The translations under genes were made by a program, and so were the position numbers. A stretch of DNA of 64,000 nucleotides from NCBI RefSeq assembly GCF_900119075.1, contig NZ_FPIP01000002.1:1-64000 (forward strand), given 5' to 3'. Positions 26,011 to 34,766 of this stretch are shown piece by piece (within the stretch, counting starts at the first letter, position 1; the number at the start of each line of letters is the position of its first letter). This DNA comes from Ruminococcus flavefaciens. GTDB taxonomy: Bacteria; Bacillota; Clostridia; Oscillospirales; Ruminococcaceae. The notes beneath the pieces were generated by a model. That model was not told the origin of the DNA. It ran no database searches and saw only the letters and a list, made by a program, of their open reading frames with translations.

Positions 26011-26391
26011 ATGTATTGCTCAAATTGCGGCTCGATAATGGACGACAGACAGGCTTTCTGTCCGTTTTGTTCGACTCCGAATCCGAATTACCGTCAGAAC
26101 GTTCCGCCGCCTCAGTACGGACCTTATAATTACGGTCCGCCGCAATTCTACCGCGACGTATCGCCTTATTCGCCCTATAATGTGAATCCCGAGAACGAGC
26201 CTGCGGAAACGCCTCTTCTGGTCTTTTCTGCAATTGAGCCGATAATAGGACTTATCGCAGGCATAGCAAGTCTCAGCAGGCACGAAAAACGTGCAGGAAG
26301 GGCTTATCTGCTGGCGGCAGGAATAAGCTTCGGCGTAAGAGTATTGATCGTAATAATGTACGTGGTTTTCAGCGTATTGTTGATATCATGA
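26011..26391 (+). CDS. Zinc-ribbon membrane protein
   Basis: A 126-aa protein beginning with a zinc ribbon (CSNCG...CPFC, MYCSNCGSIMDDRQAFC). A Pro/Tyr-rich linker (~25-60, NYRQNVPPPQYGPYNYG) follows, then two hydrophobic segments (~75-90 and 102-124). This N-terminal ribbon plus C-terminal membrane layout is common in Firmicutes proteins of unknown role. It follows the antiporter gene closely, and GGGGAGAGG precedes the ATG. The next gene encodes a protein of the same design, probably a paralogue. Confidence 0.85.
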   Translation: MYCSNCGSIMDDRQAFCPFCSTPNPNYRQNVPPPQYGPYNYGPPQFYRDVSPYSPYNVNPENEPAETPLLVFSAIEPIIGLIAGIASLSRHEKRAGRAYLLAAGISFGVRVLIVIMYVVFSVLLIS

Positions 26392-26410
26392 AGAATAAGG
26401 GGGAAAGATA

Positions 26411-26764
26411 ATGACCTGTAAACACTGCGGAGCTTCCATATCCGAGCATGACGTAAAATGTCCATACTGCGACAGCTACATAGACCATGGCACGGCAAAT
26501 AACAGCTATAATAACGGTGCGCCTATGCAGAACAGGCAGGCTTTCCGCGTTCAGGGACCTGACGAACCGCAGCCGATATTTATCGTTATTTCCCTTTTGA
26601 TACCGCTTTTCGGCTTCATAATCGGAGCTGTGAATATCTCAGGGGGACACCCCAAGAGCGGAAGGCTTTACCTGATACTCGGTGCGGTATCGTTTTTCCT
26701 TTTGTTCTGCGGAACATTCATGTTCCCAATGATGTTTATGCTGCCGTTTTTCCACATGAAATGA
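26411..26764 (+). CDS. Zinc-ribbon membrane protein, paralogue of the upstream gene
   Basis: A 117-aa protein with an N-terminal ribbon (MTCKHCGASI...KCPYCDSY), a polar Asn/Tyr/Gln linker, and two hydrophobic segments (~56-75, 86-113). GGGGGAAAG precedes the ATG. Similarity in layout and the 19-nt gap suggest duplication and joint expression with 26011-26391. No catalytic motif. A strong terminator follows. Confidence 0.85.
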   Translation: MTCKHCGASISEHDVKCPYCDSYIDHGTANNSYNNGAPMQNRQAFRVQGPDEPQPIFIVISLLIPLFGFIIGAVNISGGHPKSGRLYLILGAVSFFLLFCGTFMFPMMFMLPFFHMK

Positions 26765-26766
26765 GC

Positions 26767-26799
26767 AAAGCTCCCGTGTCTGAACACGGGAGCTTTTTA
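26767..26799. terminator. Terminator after the zinc-ribbon pair (bidirectional)
   Basis: AAAGCTCCCGTGT ctga ACACGGGAGCTTTTT: a perfect 13-bp stem. It can also serve the convergent beta-propeller gene on the minus strand. Confidence 0.92.
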
Positions 26800-26826
26800 T
26801 AGTTTTCAGATCGCTGACAGCTCAGA

Positions 26827-29238
26827 TCAGAATACGAGTTCGTCTGTGATGTCAAGTGTGTGGATATCGGAAGCTACGAACTTGTTTGCAGCAAGGGTGT
26901 AGACGTAGTCGCCTATATATACTGCACGGTTGTAGAATGAAACATAATAAATATATGCATCATTGTTTTCACTTACCGATGTGACATCGCCCTTTTGTAC
27001 GAATTTGCCGTCCTCAAAGCTGAAGAATATATACGATGAGGTATACTTCTGATCGCTGCTGTAACCGTCGTTGTGGTAGGTATATTCATCGAGCTCGACA
27101 GGTACGCCGATGAGGTTCTTTTCGGGAGCTATGAGCAGAGCCTTTCTGTCCCACTGAGCAGATGAGCTGTAGTATTTCTCGGTCTTGCCGTCAAGGTCGT
27201 CCCAGTCATAGTCGTAAAGCATATCGTTTTTCCATGTAACTGTGTCAACTGCCTTTACATTGTTCGGATCGGAGTTGTCAAACATAGTCAGCTTGATACC
27301 TGTTATTCTGCCGTCGTCGTCGGCGTCATTGCCGAAGCCGAGAAGAAGTCCGTCGTTCCATGACTGCATATATGAGCTGAATCCGTTTATTTTCAGCTCG
27401 CTGAGAACTACAGGATTTGCAGGATCGCTGAGGTCTATAGCGTACAGGGGATCAGTCTGGCGGAATGTAACGATATAAGCCATATTTCCGCTGAAGCTTG
27501 CGGACTTGACCTGCTCGTTGATACCGAGACCGTCTACCATGCCAACCATGTTCATATCCATATCGAGAACATAGACTCTGTTGTCCTGTTTTACTGTCTC
27601 ATAGGTGTAATAGCCGTTGTTTTCGCCCTTTATCCTGTCCCATAAGCCGTCGATGAACCCTTCGTCGTCCGAGTATCTGTGGAAGGTCTCCTTCATCTCG
27701 GTATAGCTTGCGGCAACGCGGAAGTAGCCGTTGTACTCGCTCATCGAGAACTGATCTTTTACATAGCCGTCTATGGTACAGCCTGCCTGGGGCTCGATAT
27801 TTCCGTCCTTTATGGAGATACGTGTGATGTCGGTAGTGTTTCCGTTTTCCCAGCGTCCTGCCGCAGAGTAGAGATTATCTGCCGAGCAGTATATACAACC
27901 GCTGTGATCTGCCAGAGTCTTTATGTCCTTGACCTTGGGAGCGCCTGACTTGTTGAGGTCTATGCTGCCGATAATGCTGTAGTTCAGCCAAAATGCCGAA
28001 TCAAACTCGCTCGGGAGCAGTATATCCTCAGCTTCGACAGCTCCGAAGGTCTTTGACATACCGTAGCAGGGGATATACTTTCTGATATTGTCGCTGCCGC
28101 CGATCTCCTCAAAGCTGCAAGTGCTATATTCTGAGATAAGGAACATATATCCGTCGGGGGATATCCTTACGTCGTTGTAATAGCCGTCCTGCTTGTAGGT
28201 ATCAATGAGCTTTGGCTCATCGCCTGTTGTGTAGAACGAAACGAAGGTATGTGTATAGTAGTAGTTATCTGACTCATCGCAATAGCTGTCAGTGCCCAGT
28301 ATAGCTATCATATCATTGTAGATATACATATCTGTGATATTGATATTCTCGTTATCTCCGAAGTCACTGTTGAGCTCGATGGAGGTATGACCTGTGAACT
28401 TGCCGTCCTTTACATCAGCAACGCGGAGAAAGTTACTGAATACCTGATCTTTGTTGGGAGCTGAGCCGATGTAGTAGATACGCTTGCCGTCAGTCTTGAC
28501 GATATCGGCTTCGAGGACGTCCTGCTCCTGATAGTAGGTATCGGAGTGCTCGGGATCAGCCTCTGTAGTGGGCTCCTCTGTGGGGGCTTCTGTTGTTGTC
28601 TCAGTGGTGGGCTCTGTAGAAGGCTCGGTTGTCGTTTCGATAACAGGCTCGGTCTTTGGCTCTGTGGGGAGCTCTCCTTCAACGAGAGGCACTTCGGGTT
28701 CAGTGTCGCCGCCTGCGCCGAGACCGCCGCCCTTGGCGTCAGTGGAGCCTGTATATTCGCCGCCGTTGGTCATTGGCGCTTCGGCAGATGATACAGTCTC
28801 TTCATCAGCCTCTTCCATTACGAAGTCATCGCTTTTGTATTTGTTTTGTTCTTTTTCGCTTTTGAGCTTTGCTTCCTTGAACATGGTATATATCTGGTCG
28901 TAGTTCTTGGCGCCGCTCATATAGCTTGCCTGCTTCTTTATCTCTGTGTCTTTTTCGGCAGGCTTTGTGCCTGTCTCGCTGCTGTCCTGCTGTACAGGAG
29001 CTTCCGAGACGGTGGCATTCTTATTATTAAACTTTCCGTTGTTCAGTGAATATACGGCAGTTCCTCCGATAACAGTGCAGGCAGCCGCAGCAGCTGCTAT
29101 TCTTCCTGCCATGGAAATACCGCTTCTCTTTTTCTTTGGTGCTTCATTATCAAGCATTATCTTTATATTTTCGGGCTTGAGCCTGTCGGGAACGGGCTCT
29201 GACTTCATCTGCTCTCTGAGCTTATCATCGTTATTCAT
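26827..29238 (-). CDS. Membrane-anchored beta-propeller protein, putative anti-sigma partner
   Basis: An 803-aa protein with a ~43-residue cytoplasmic head (MNNDDKLREQMKSEPVPDRL, later KKKR) and a single membrane segment (~44-66). A low-complexity region at ~170-235 is rich in Thr/Glu/Pro (TTEPSTEPTTETTTE). The remaining ~560 residues form the secreted C-terminal beta-propeller family distantly related to WD40. The head is conserved in position with anti-sigma factors, and the gene begins 19 nt after the ECF sigma gene. I infer an anti-sigma or surface-sensor role, but no canonical anti-sigma motif is visible. GAAAGGAGAATCAAC precedes the ATG. Confidence 0.85.
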   Translation of the reverse strand: MNNDDKLREQMKSEPVPDRLKPENIKIMLDNEAPKKKRSGISMAGRIAAAAAACTVIGGTAVYSLNNGKFNNKNATVSEAPVQQDSSETGTKPAEKDTEIKKQASYMSGAKNYDQIYTMFKEAKLKSEKEQNKYKSDDFVMEEADEETVSSAEAPMTNGGEYTGSTDAKGGGLGAGGDTEPEVPLVEGELPTEPKTEPVIETTTEPSTEPTTETTTEAPTEEPTTEADPEHSDTYYQEQDVLEADIVKTDGKRIYYIGSAPNKDQVFSNFLRVADVKDGKFTGHTSIELNSDFGDNENINITDMYIYNDMIAILGTDSYCDESDNYYYTHTFVSFYTTGDEPKLIDTYKQDGYYNDVRISPDGYMFLISEYSTCSFEEIGGSDNIRKYIPCYGMSKTFGAVEAEDILLPSEFDSAFWLNYSIIGSIDLNKSGAPKVKDIKTLADHSGCIYCSADNLYSAAGRWENGNTTDITRISIKDGNIEPQAGCTIDGYVKDQFSMSEYNGYFRVAASYTEMKETFHRYSDDEGFIDGLWDRIKGENNGYYTYETVKQDNRVYVLDMDMNMVGMVDGLGINEQVKSASFSGNMAYIVTFRQTDPLYAIDLSDPANPVVLSELKINGFSSYMQSWNDGLLLGFGNDADDDGRITGIKLTMFDNSDPNNVKAVDTVTWKNDMLYDYDWDDLDGKTEKYYSSSAQWDRKALLIAPEKNLIGVPVELDEYTYHNDGYSSDQKYTSSYIFFSFEDGKFVQKGDVTSVSENNDAYIYYVSFYNRAVYIGDYVYTLAANKFVASDIHTLDITDELVF

Positions 29239-29257
29239 GTTGATTCTCCTTTCACGA

Positions 29258-29767
29258 TCATAATTCGGGAGTCAGTTCAAGGCGCAGTCTCTGCTTTATG
29301 CGCGACAGCTTTGAGCGTACCGTACCCGACCTGATACCGCACATACGCGATATCTCGTCGCTTGTATAGCCGCCCAGCACTGACATTGAAAGCAGCAGCC
29401 TTGATTCGTCGTCCAGCTTGTCCACAGCTTCGCGGAGCTCCACCGACTCGAAGCTGAAGCCCTCCGAAAGGGGAGAGTCGTCGCTGAGCTCGTCGGCAGG
29501 CTCGAAATACGAGCGCTGTTTACGTTTTATTTTAGCAGCGAGGATAGACATGATCCAGCTTTTGAAGCTTTCAGGACTGCGTAATTTTTTTATGGAGCAA
29601 AAAGCGTCCAGAACAGTATCGCTTACCGCGTCGGCAGCGTCATGGGAGCTTCGCAGACTGTATAGGGCTATATGGTAAAGGTCCTCGTATACTGTAGCGT
29701 AGAGTCTTGCGAAAGCTTCGGTGTTGCCCTGTCGGGCGAGATCGACGTCATTAGAAAAGTCGTTCAT
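29258..29767 (-). CDS. ECF-type RNA polymerase sigma factor
   Basis: A 169-aa sigma-70-family factor. The ATG at 29767 is chosen because AAAGGAGGGATTCGC precedes it; the upstream extension is AT-rich and lacks homology. Region 2 spans ~8-75 (ARQGNTEAFARLYATVYEDLY, FKSWIMSILAAKIKRKQR), with an acidic linker to region 4 (~110-165, LLLSMSVLGGYTSDEISRMCG and RSGTVRSKLSRIKQRLR). It is co-transcribed with the beta-propeller membrane protein, the usual arrangement of a sigma factor and its regulator. Target promoters cannot be inferred. Confidence 0.93.
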   Translation of the reverse strand: MNDFSNDVDLARQGNTEAFARLYATVYEDLYHIALYSLRSSHDAADAVSDTVLDAFCSIKKLRSPESFKSWIMSILAAKIKRKQRSYFEPADELSDDSPLSEGFSFESVELREAVDKLDDESRLLLSMSVLGGYTSDEISRMCGIRSGTVRSKLSRIKQRLRLELTPEL

Positions 29768-29951
29768 GCGAATCCCTCCTTTGAATCCGAATTCATAACA
29801 TAAGTGTCGAGAAAGGTAAAAATTGCTGCAAAGAAGCTTGAAATTCTGCTCTTTGCACAAAAAGAATGCCTTTTCATTATGCATTATAACGATATATAAA
29901 TATTCAACCCACAAAAATGCGCTTTTGGTGGAAAAAACGCAGGAAACTTCA

Positions 29952-29980
29952 TTGACATTTCTTAATAAATAATGTATAAT
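29952..29980 (+). promoter_or_regulatory. Full-consensus promoter of the sensor-AraC gene
   Basis: TTGACA (29952-29957), 17 bp, TATAAT (29975-29980). It gives a ~120-nt leader before the start at 30107, divergent from the ECF operon. Confidence 0.85.
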
Positions 29981-30106
29981 ATATGTAACTTCTATTGCTC
30001 CATATCTGAAATTATACATTAAAACACTGTGAAAGTAAAGGATTTCCGCACAAAAACCGAGCGAGCGGATATGTGCGTCCCTGAAAATCAATAACGGGGT
30101 GGGAAC

Positions 30107-32272
30107 ATGGTAAGAAAAAAGAGAATGATTTTCGGCGTTGTTGCAGCAGAAGCCAACAGCATCGAACAGAGACAGGTCATAAAGGGCATTGCCCGTTTTG
30201 ACCAGTGTATCGGAGTAGACACTGTCGTTTTTTCAAACAATTACAATCCTAACGTCAAGGAAAAGGAGCTTTTCTGCGAAAACAGGATATACGACCTGAT
30301 ACTCTCCGACGAGCTTGACGGCTTGATACTGCTCTCAGAATCTTTTGTCAATGAGGATCTGAAAAAGCTTATTGCCGACCTTATATCGCGCAAAAATATT
30401 CCTATCGTAGTTGTGGGTACTTATATCGCGGAGCTTGACCTTCCTAACTGTACCTTTATAAATACCAGCGACGAGAACGACATGGAGGATATCACAGACC
30501 ATCTTATGGACGTTCACGGCTTTACGGAAATAGATATCCTCACAGGCTATGACTTTATAAAAGCCTCCAGTCTCCGCGTAAACGGCTACAGAAAGTCCCT
30601 TGAAAAGCACGGCATAGAATTTGACGAGAGCCGCGTTCACTACGGAAACTACTGGATGAATTCAGGCGAGGAGCTTGCCGAGCGCTATCACAGCGGCGAG
30701 CTGAAGCTCCCTCAGGCTATAATCTGCGCAAACGACTACATGGCTTACGGACTTATCGACAAGTTCGACGAGCTGGGAATAAAAATACCCGAGGACGTTA
30801 CGGTAGTGGGCTATGAGTACATAGGCGACCGCTTCATGCACACCCCTCTGCTGACGACCTATAAGCGAAACCGCGAGACCATAGGCGAGGACGCCGCAAA
30901 TATGGTCTACAGCCGCATAAAGAAGAGGGAGTTCCTCTTTGCTCCGCCTCAGGGTGAGATAATCTGCGGAACAAGCTGTACCTGCGGAGTTGACCGCAGG
31001 ATATACACTACCGAGCTGAAAAACGCAAGGCAGAAAAAAGAATACGACAACTGGAACCTGTTCAATCCTCTCGACCAGAAGCTGACAGAGTGCCGTACTC
31101 TCAACGAGTTCGTTGATATCTGCGGTCAGTTCCACTGGCAGGTCAGAGGTATACAGAGCTTTTACCTGTGCCTTTACAAGAACTGGTACGACAGCGACGC
31201 AGAGCTCAGTGATATACTCTCCTGTCAGAGCATGGTCAACTGGGACGACAAGACGCCCTTTGATATGCAGAAGTACAACTTCTCGGCGCTTCTTGCCCAG
31301 AATTATGAGCCTGCAATATACTATTTCAATCCGCTTTTCTTCAATGACCGCCTATTCGGTCATCTGGTGCTCAAATTCCACGATCCCGATACCTACGACG
31401 ATATCTACAGAAACTGGCTGAAATCCGTTTCAAACGGTCTGGAATTCCTCCGTATGAAGAACGATATCCAGTATCTGACGCAGTGCCAGAACCTCTCAGA
31501 CCTGCGCGATACTCTCACGGGTATGTACAACGAGACAGGAATGAGAAAGGCATACCACACCATAGACTTTGAGAATCAGGAGCACTGCCTTGTTATGATG
31601 AGGATAGGCATATCCAATGCAGGCTTCTATGAGCTCAGCGGCAAGATACCTGCTATCATGGACGCCGCCGAGGCTGTCAAGCAGTTCTGCGGAAGCAACG
31701 ATATCTGCGGCAGAGTCAACGATAATACATTCGCCTGCATAATCAGCGGCGAGAACGATATAGAGCTCCTTGAAAACAGGCTCAATTCAATAATGCTCCA
31801 GCACGGAGTTTATATCGACCAGTATGGACTGGATTCCTTCGTCTGCGCGGCTGTGAAGTGCACAGAGAAGTCCTATACACGTATCACAGGTATCTGCTCC
31901 GATATTCTTGCGGAGCGCCAGCGCGAGAAAATGGAGATGCGTATGCGTCCACACTACGAGGATATGCTCCATATCAGAAGCTATATCTACAGCAATCCGC
32001 AGGACAGCTTTGAGTCGGAGAAGCTCCAGAAGCTCTATCCCTACAGCGCAGGACATCTCCGCGAGGTATACAAGAAGTGCTTCGGCGTAAGCATACATAA
32101 GGACTGCATAAACGCACGTATGGCAAAGGCGACCTACTGCCTGACGGTAACACCGCTGAGTATGGCGGAAATTGCTGAGCAGTGCGGCTATGTGGACAGC
32201 AAGTATTTCCTGAGACAGTTCCTTGCAACAGTTGGCGTAACGCCGAACCAATACCGTAATATGGCGAAGTAG
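30107..32272 (+). CDS. LacI-type sugar-sensor / degenerate GGDEF / AraC-HTH fusion regulator
   Basis: A 721-aa soluble protein. Residues ~8-290 form a periplasmic-binding-protein-like sensor of the LacI/GalR type (IDILTGYDF, AIICANDYMAYGLIDKFDELG, DVTVVGYEYIG) without the LacI N-terminal HTH. A ~170-residue middle region follows. Residues 467-472 are RDTLTG, the start of a GGDEF domain, but the active site reads GRVNDNTF (535-542) in place of RxGGDEF, so cyclase activity is unlikely. The C-terminal ~110 residues are an AraC HTH (LREVYKKCFGVS, MAEIAEQCGYVDSKYFLRQF). GGGGTGGG precedes the ATG. It is likely a sugar-responsive transcription factor; a related protein lies at 43785. Confidence 0.88.
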   Translation: MVRKKRMIFGVVAAEANSIEQRQVIKGIARFDQCIGVDTVVFSNNYNPNVKEKELFCENRIYDLILSDELDGLILLSESFVNEDLKKLIADLISRKNIPIVVVGTYIAELDLPNCTFINTSDENDMEDITDHLMDVHGFTEIDILTGYDFIKASSLRVNGYRKSLEKHGIEFDESRVHYGNYWMNSGEELAERYHSGELKLPQAIICANDYMAYGLIDKFDELGIKIPEDVTVVGYEYIGDRFMHTPLLTTYKRNRETIGEDAANMVYSRIKKREFLFAPPQGEIICGTSCTCGVDRRIYTTELKNARQKKEYDNWNLFNPLDQKLTECRTLNEFVDICGQFHWQVRGIQSFYLCLYKNWYDSDAELSDILSCQSMVNWDDKTPFDMQKYNFSALLAQNYEPAIYYFNPLFFNDRLFGHLVLKFHDPDTYDDIYRNWLKSVSNGLEFLRMKNDIQYLTQCQNLSDLRDTLTGMYNETGMRKAYHTIDFENQEHCLVMMRIGISNAGFYELSGKIPAIMDAAEAVKQFCGSNDICGRVNDNTFACIISGENDIELLENRLNSIMLQHGVYIDQYGLDSFVCAAVKCTEKSYTRITGICSDILAERQREKMEMRMRPHYEDMLHIRSYIYSNPQDSFESEKLQKLYPYSAGHLREVYKKCFGVSIHKDCINARMAKATYCLTVTPLSMAEIAEQCGYVDSKYFLRQFLATVGVTPNQYRNMAK

Positions 32273-32295
32273 GCAGCGTGACGCTGCACCCTTGC

Positions 32296-32373
32296 CACGC
32301 TGCAAGCTGAGCCAGCTCGACCGCTTCCACGTTGCGAGCTGAGCCAGCTCGACCGCTTCCACGTTGCCGCTCG
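32296..32373. repeat. Tandem 32-bp repeat with internal palindromes
   Basis: Two adjacent 32-bp units (32296-32327 and 32328-32359) differ at two positions, and a partial third (CACGTTGCCGCTCG) follows. Each contains GAGCTGAGCCAGCTCG, which can self-pair. It lies just after the AraC-fusion stop. No coding potential. Confidence 0.75.
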
Positions 32374-32465
32374 TAAACTCGCTCACGATCATCAAAAACG
32401 ATAATCGTACATCGCTTACAGCACTTTTTGTATAGGCGGCGTGAATATCAAACAATAAAAACAGA

Positions 32466-32497
32466 CCCCCGAAAGCAATTGCTTTCGGGGTGCTTTT
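32466..32497. terminator. Bidirectional terminator
   Basis: CCCCGAAAGC aatt GCTTTCGGGG TGCTTTT. It can serve the AraC-fusion gene (plus) and the small membrane protein gene (minus). Confidence 0.85.
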
Positions 32498-32506
32498 GAG
32501 TGCATA

Positions 32507-32689
32507 TCAGGATTTATCGTGTTTCTTGGGGAGTATTCCTGAAACAAAACATACTATTGCCCCTGCAAATAATAACAATATTGTCCATTTCGGAACAGGA
32601 ATGCCTGAAATTAAAAACGTCAGCATGATGATCAAGGCGGCAATTTCAATAGCTATGCCTGTTTTTGCGGCTATATTAAGTTTTTTCAT
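32507..32689 (-). CDS. Small two-segment membrane protein
   Basis: A 60-aa protein starting MKKLNIAAKTG with two hydrophobic segments (~11-28 and 35-52), separated by SGIPVPKW and ending in KKHDKS. AAGGAGAAAAACAC precedes the ATG, which favours this strand over the overlapping plus-strand ORF. Function unknown. Confidence 0.7.
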   Translation of the reverse strand: MKKLNIAAKTGIAIEIAALIIMLTFLISGIPVPKWTILLLFAGAIVCFVSGILPKKHDKS

Positions 32690-32755
32690 GTGTTTTTCTC
32701 CTTGGTTCCGGGGTTTTATACTGAAATTATAACCTGAAAACGTGGATATGTCAAC

Positions 32756-32793
32756 AAAAAAGCCACTGCACGGAAAATGCTGTGGCTTTTTTT
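32756..32793 (-). terminator. Terminator after the glucokinase gene
   Basis: AAAAAAGCCACtGCA cggaaaa TGCtGTGGCTTTTTTT, with T-runs usable on either strand, ends the lysozyme-manA-glucokinase operon. Confidence 0.88.
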
Positions 32794-32804
32794 CATTATT
32801 TAAC

Positions 32805-32830
32805 GGGCTGATGTAGGCATCAGCCCCTAC
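32805..32830. repeat. Short GTAGGGGC-type palindrome
   Basis: GGGCTGATGTAGGCATCAGCCCCTAC, between the glucokinase stop and its terminator; a member of the hairpin family of this window. Confidence 0.65.
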
Positions 32831-32836
32831 AGAAAA

Positions 32837-33793
32837 TCAGCCGTTTGCGCGTCCGAGGAATGCTGCACCTATAATACCTGCGTCGTTGCCAAGCTTTGCA
32901 ATAACTATCTCGGTATTCTTAGGTGAGTTGCGTGTGTAAACTTCCTTTGCAACAAGCTCCTTCATAGGCAGGAGAAGCGGATCTCCCTCGTTGCAGACAC
33001 CGCCGCCGATACAGAGTATATCGGGCTGGAAGATATTGATAGTATTTGTGATACCTGCTGCGAGGTACTTGATGTACTTGTCAACAACAGCCTTTGCGTA
33101 CTTGTCGCCTGCTCTCATGCAGTCGAATGATGTGCGTGCTGTTACCTTGCCCTTTTCCTTTTCGGACTGAGCCATAATGCAGTCAGGGTGCTCTGCGATA
33201 GCTTCCTTTGTCATGCGGATAAGACCTGTAGCTGAGGAATAAGCCTCGAAACAGCCCTTTCTGCCGCATGAGCACTGAGCACCGTCAACTTCGATAACAG
33301 TGTGGCCTATCTCAGCGCCTGCAAAGTTAGAGCCTGAGTATATCTTGCCGTCGATGATGATACCGCCGCCGACGCCTGTGCCGAGAGTGATACATACTGC
33401 GTTCTTAGCGCCCTTTGCAGCACCTGCTACGAACTCGCCGTAAGCTGCTGCGTTAGCGTCGTTCTCGATGAATACGGGCTTGTCGATAGTCTCCTGTATG
33501 TACTTTACCATAGGAGTGTTCTTGAAGCCGAGGTTGTTTGAATACTCGATGATACCTGTCTCGCTGTTTGCGATACCCGGTGTACCAACGCCTATCCACT
33601 CTATCTGGTCGATAGTGAGGTTTGCGTTCTTGACAGCCTCAAGAGCCATTCTTGCCATATCGTCTGCGATCTCCTTTTCGGGACGAGGGCAGTTTGTCTT
33701 GGTGCTTGCCTTTGCGATGATGTTGTATTCCTCGTCAACTACACCTGCAACGATGTTTGTGCCGCCGAGGTCGATACCTACGTAATATTTCAT
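32837..33793 (-). CDS. glcK: ROK-family glucokinase
   Basis: A 318-aa sugar kinase that makes glucose 6-phosphate from glucose and ATP. The phosphate-1 motif is GIDLGGTNIVAGVV, phosphate 2 is CITLGTGVGGGIIIDGKI, the catalytic region is FIENDANAAAYGE, and the zinc-binding ROK signature is CSCGRKGCFEAY preceded by GHTVIEVDG. Hexose preference cannot be proven from sequence. It is 13 nt downstream of manA; GGAGGATATAAAC precedes the ATG. Together the operon feeds glucose and mannose into glycolysis. Confidence 0.93.
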   Translation of the reverse strand: MKYYVGIDLGGTNIVAGVVDEEYNIIAKASTKTNCPRPEKEIADDMARMALEAVKNANLTIDQIEWIGVGTPGIANSETGIIEYSNNLGFKNTPMVKYIQETIDKPVFIENDANAAAYGEFVAGAAKGAKNAVCITLGTGVGGGIIIDGKIYSGSNFAGAEIGHTVIEVDGAQCSCGRKGCFEAYSSATGLIRMTKEAIAEHPDCIMAQSEKEKGKVTARTSFDCMRAGDKYAKAVVDKYIKYLAAGITNTINIFQPDILCIGGGVCNEGDPLLLPMKELVAKEVYTRNSPKNTEIVIAKLGNDAGIIGAAFLGRANG

Positions 33794-33806
33794 GTTTATA
33801 TCCTCC

Positions 33807-34766
33807 TTATTGGATAGTTGTGACTATTATATCACAATTTCCTTTTATAGCAAATGCGCCTGTTCCTGCGGGAACAAAAACGCTTGAGCCCATAGTAAGC
33901 GGTAATGTGTAATTATCAGCGATTAGCTCGCCGCCGCTGCCGCCTATCATCAGAACGTGAGCAAAGGAGTTTTTATCTGCATAGAGCTCCAGCTCCTTGA
34001 TTATCCTGTGGCGGTTTACATTGAAGTACTCGCAGTCTGCGAGAAGCTGAGTGACAACGCCGTCAAGCTCCATGCCGTAAACAGGGCTTTTCGGCTCGGC
34101 AGGGACTGTATTGGTAACGTCCAGTGCCTTTTCGATGTGGAGCTTGCGGGGCTTGCCGTCAGCGCCCAGCCTGCCGTAGTCGTAAACTCGGTAGGTGACG
34201 TTGGAACTCTGCTGTATCTCGGCAATGAGAATGCCCTTGCCGATAGCATGGAGCGTCCCCGGCTTTATGAAGAAAACGTCGCCCTGACGGACAGGAACGC
34301 GGTTCACCTTGTCCATGAGGGTGTTGTCCTCGATAGCCTGTCGGAACTCCTCTTTGGTGAGCTCCTCCTTGAAGCCGTATATCAGCTCCGAACCGATGTC
34401 AGCGGAGATAACGTACCACATCTCGGTCTTGCCGCTGTCGTTTTCGTGCTTGCGTGCGTAGTCGTTGTCGGGGTGTACCTGAACGGACAGGTCTTTTTCT
34501 GCGTCGATGAGCTTTACCAGCACGGGAAAGCTGTCGCCGCTTTTAAAGCTGCTGCCTACAGCCTCGGGGTGTTCGCTTATGAAGCTGCTGAGCTTCATGC
34601 CGTCGAAGTCGCCGCCGCTTATGGTGCACTCGCCGTCGGGGTGACAGCTGAGCTCCCAGCTCTCGGCGAGGCGTTCAGTATCGCTTTCCTTGCCGAAAAC
34701 AGTGCGGAGCTTTGTACCGCCCCATATATAATCCTTGATAGGTGCTTTCAGAAAAAATGGTCTCAC
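33807..34766 (-). CDS. manA: Mannose-6-phosphate isomerase, class I
   Basis: A 319-aa zinc cupin enzyme interconverting mannose 6-phosphate and fructose 6-phosphate. The metal-binding block QVHPDNDYARKHENDSGKTE and KPGTLHAIGKGILIAEIQQ are intact, followed by RVYDYGR. The short length is typical of Firmicutes ManA. The start is GTG at 34766, overlapping the lysozyme stop (GTGA). With the window's secreted mannanase, it could process mannose released from mannan, though they are not co-transcribed. Confidence 0.95.
   Translation of the reverse strand: MRPFFLKAPIKDYIWGGTKLRTVFGKESDTERLAESWELSCHPDGECTISGGDFDGMKLSSFISEHPEAVGSSFKSGDSFPVLVKLIDAEKDLSVQVHPDNDYARKHENDSGKTEMWYVISADIGSELIYGFKEELTKEEFRQAIEDNTLMDKVNRVPVRQGDVFFIKPGTLHAIGKGILIAEIQQSSNVTYRVYDYGRLGADGKPRKLHIEKALDVTNTVPAEPKSPVYGMELDGVVTQLLADCEYFNVNRHRIIKELELYADKNSFAHVLMIGGSGGELIADNYTLPLTMGSSVFVPAGTGAFAIKGNCDIIVTTIQ

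Noticed and set aside
29768..30091. N-terminal extension of the ECF sigma factor
   Set aside because: AT-rich, Cys/Tyr-rich and unlike sigma factors; the ribosome binding site supports the start at 29767.
32296..32373. Possible CRISPR array
   Set aside because: Units are adjacent with no spacers and only two full copies; no cas genes.
32490..32732. Plus-strand 80-codon ORF at the small membrane protein locus
   Set aside because: The minus-strand frame has a proper ribosome binding site and a membrane-protein pattern; the plus frame runs into the terminator.
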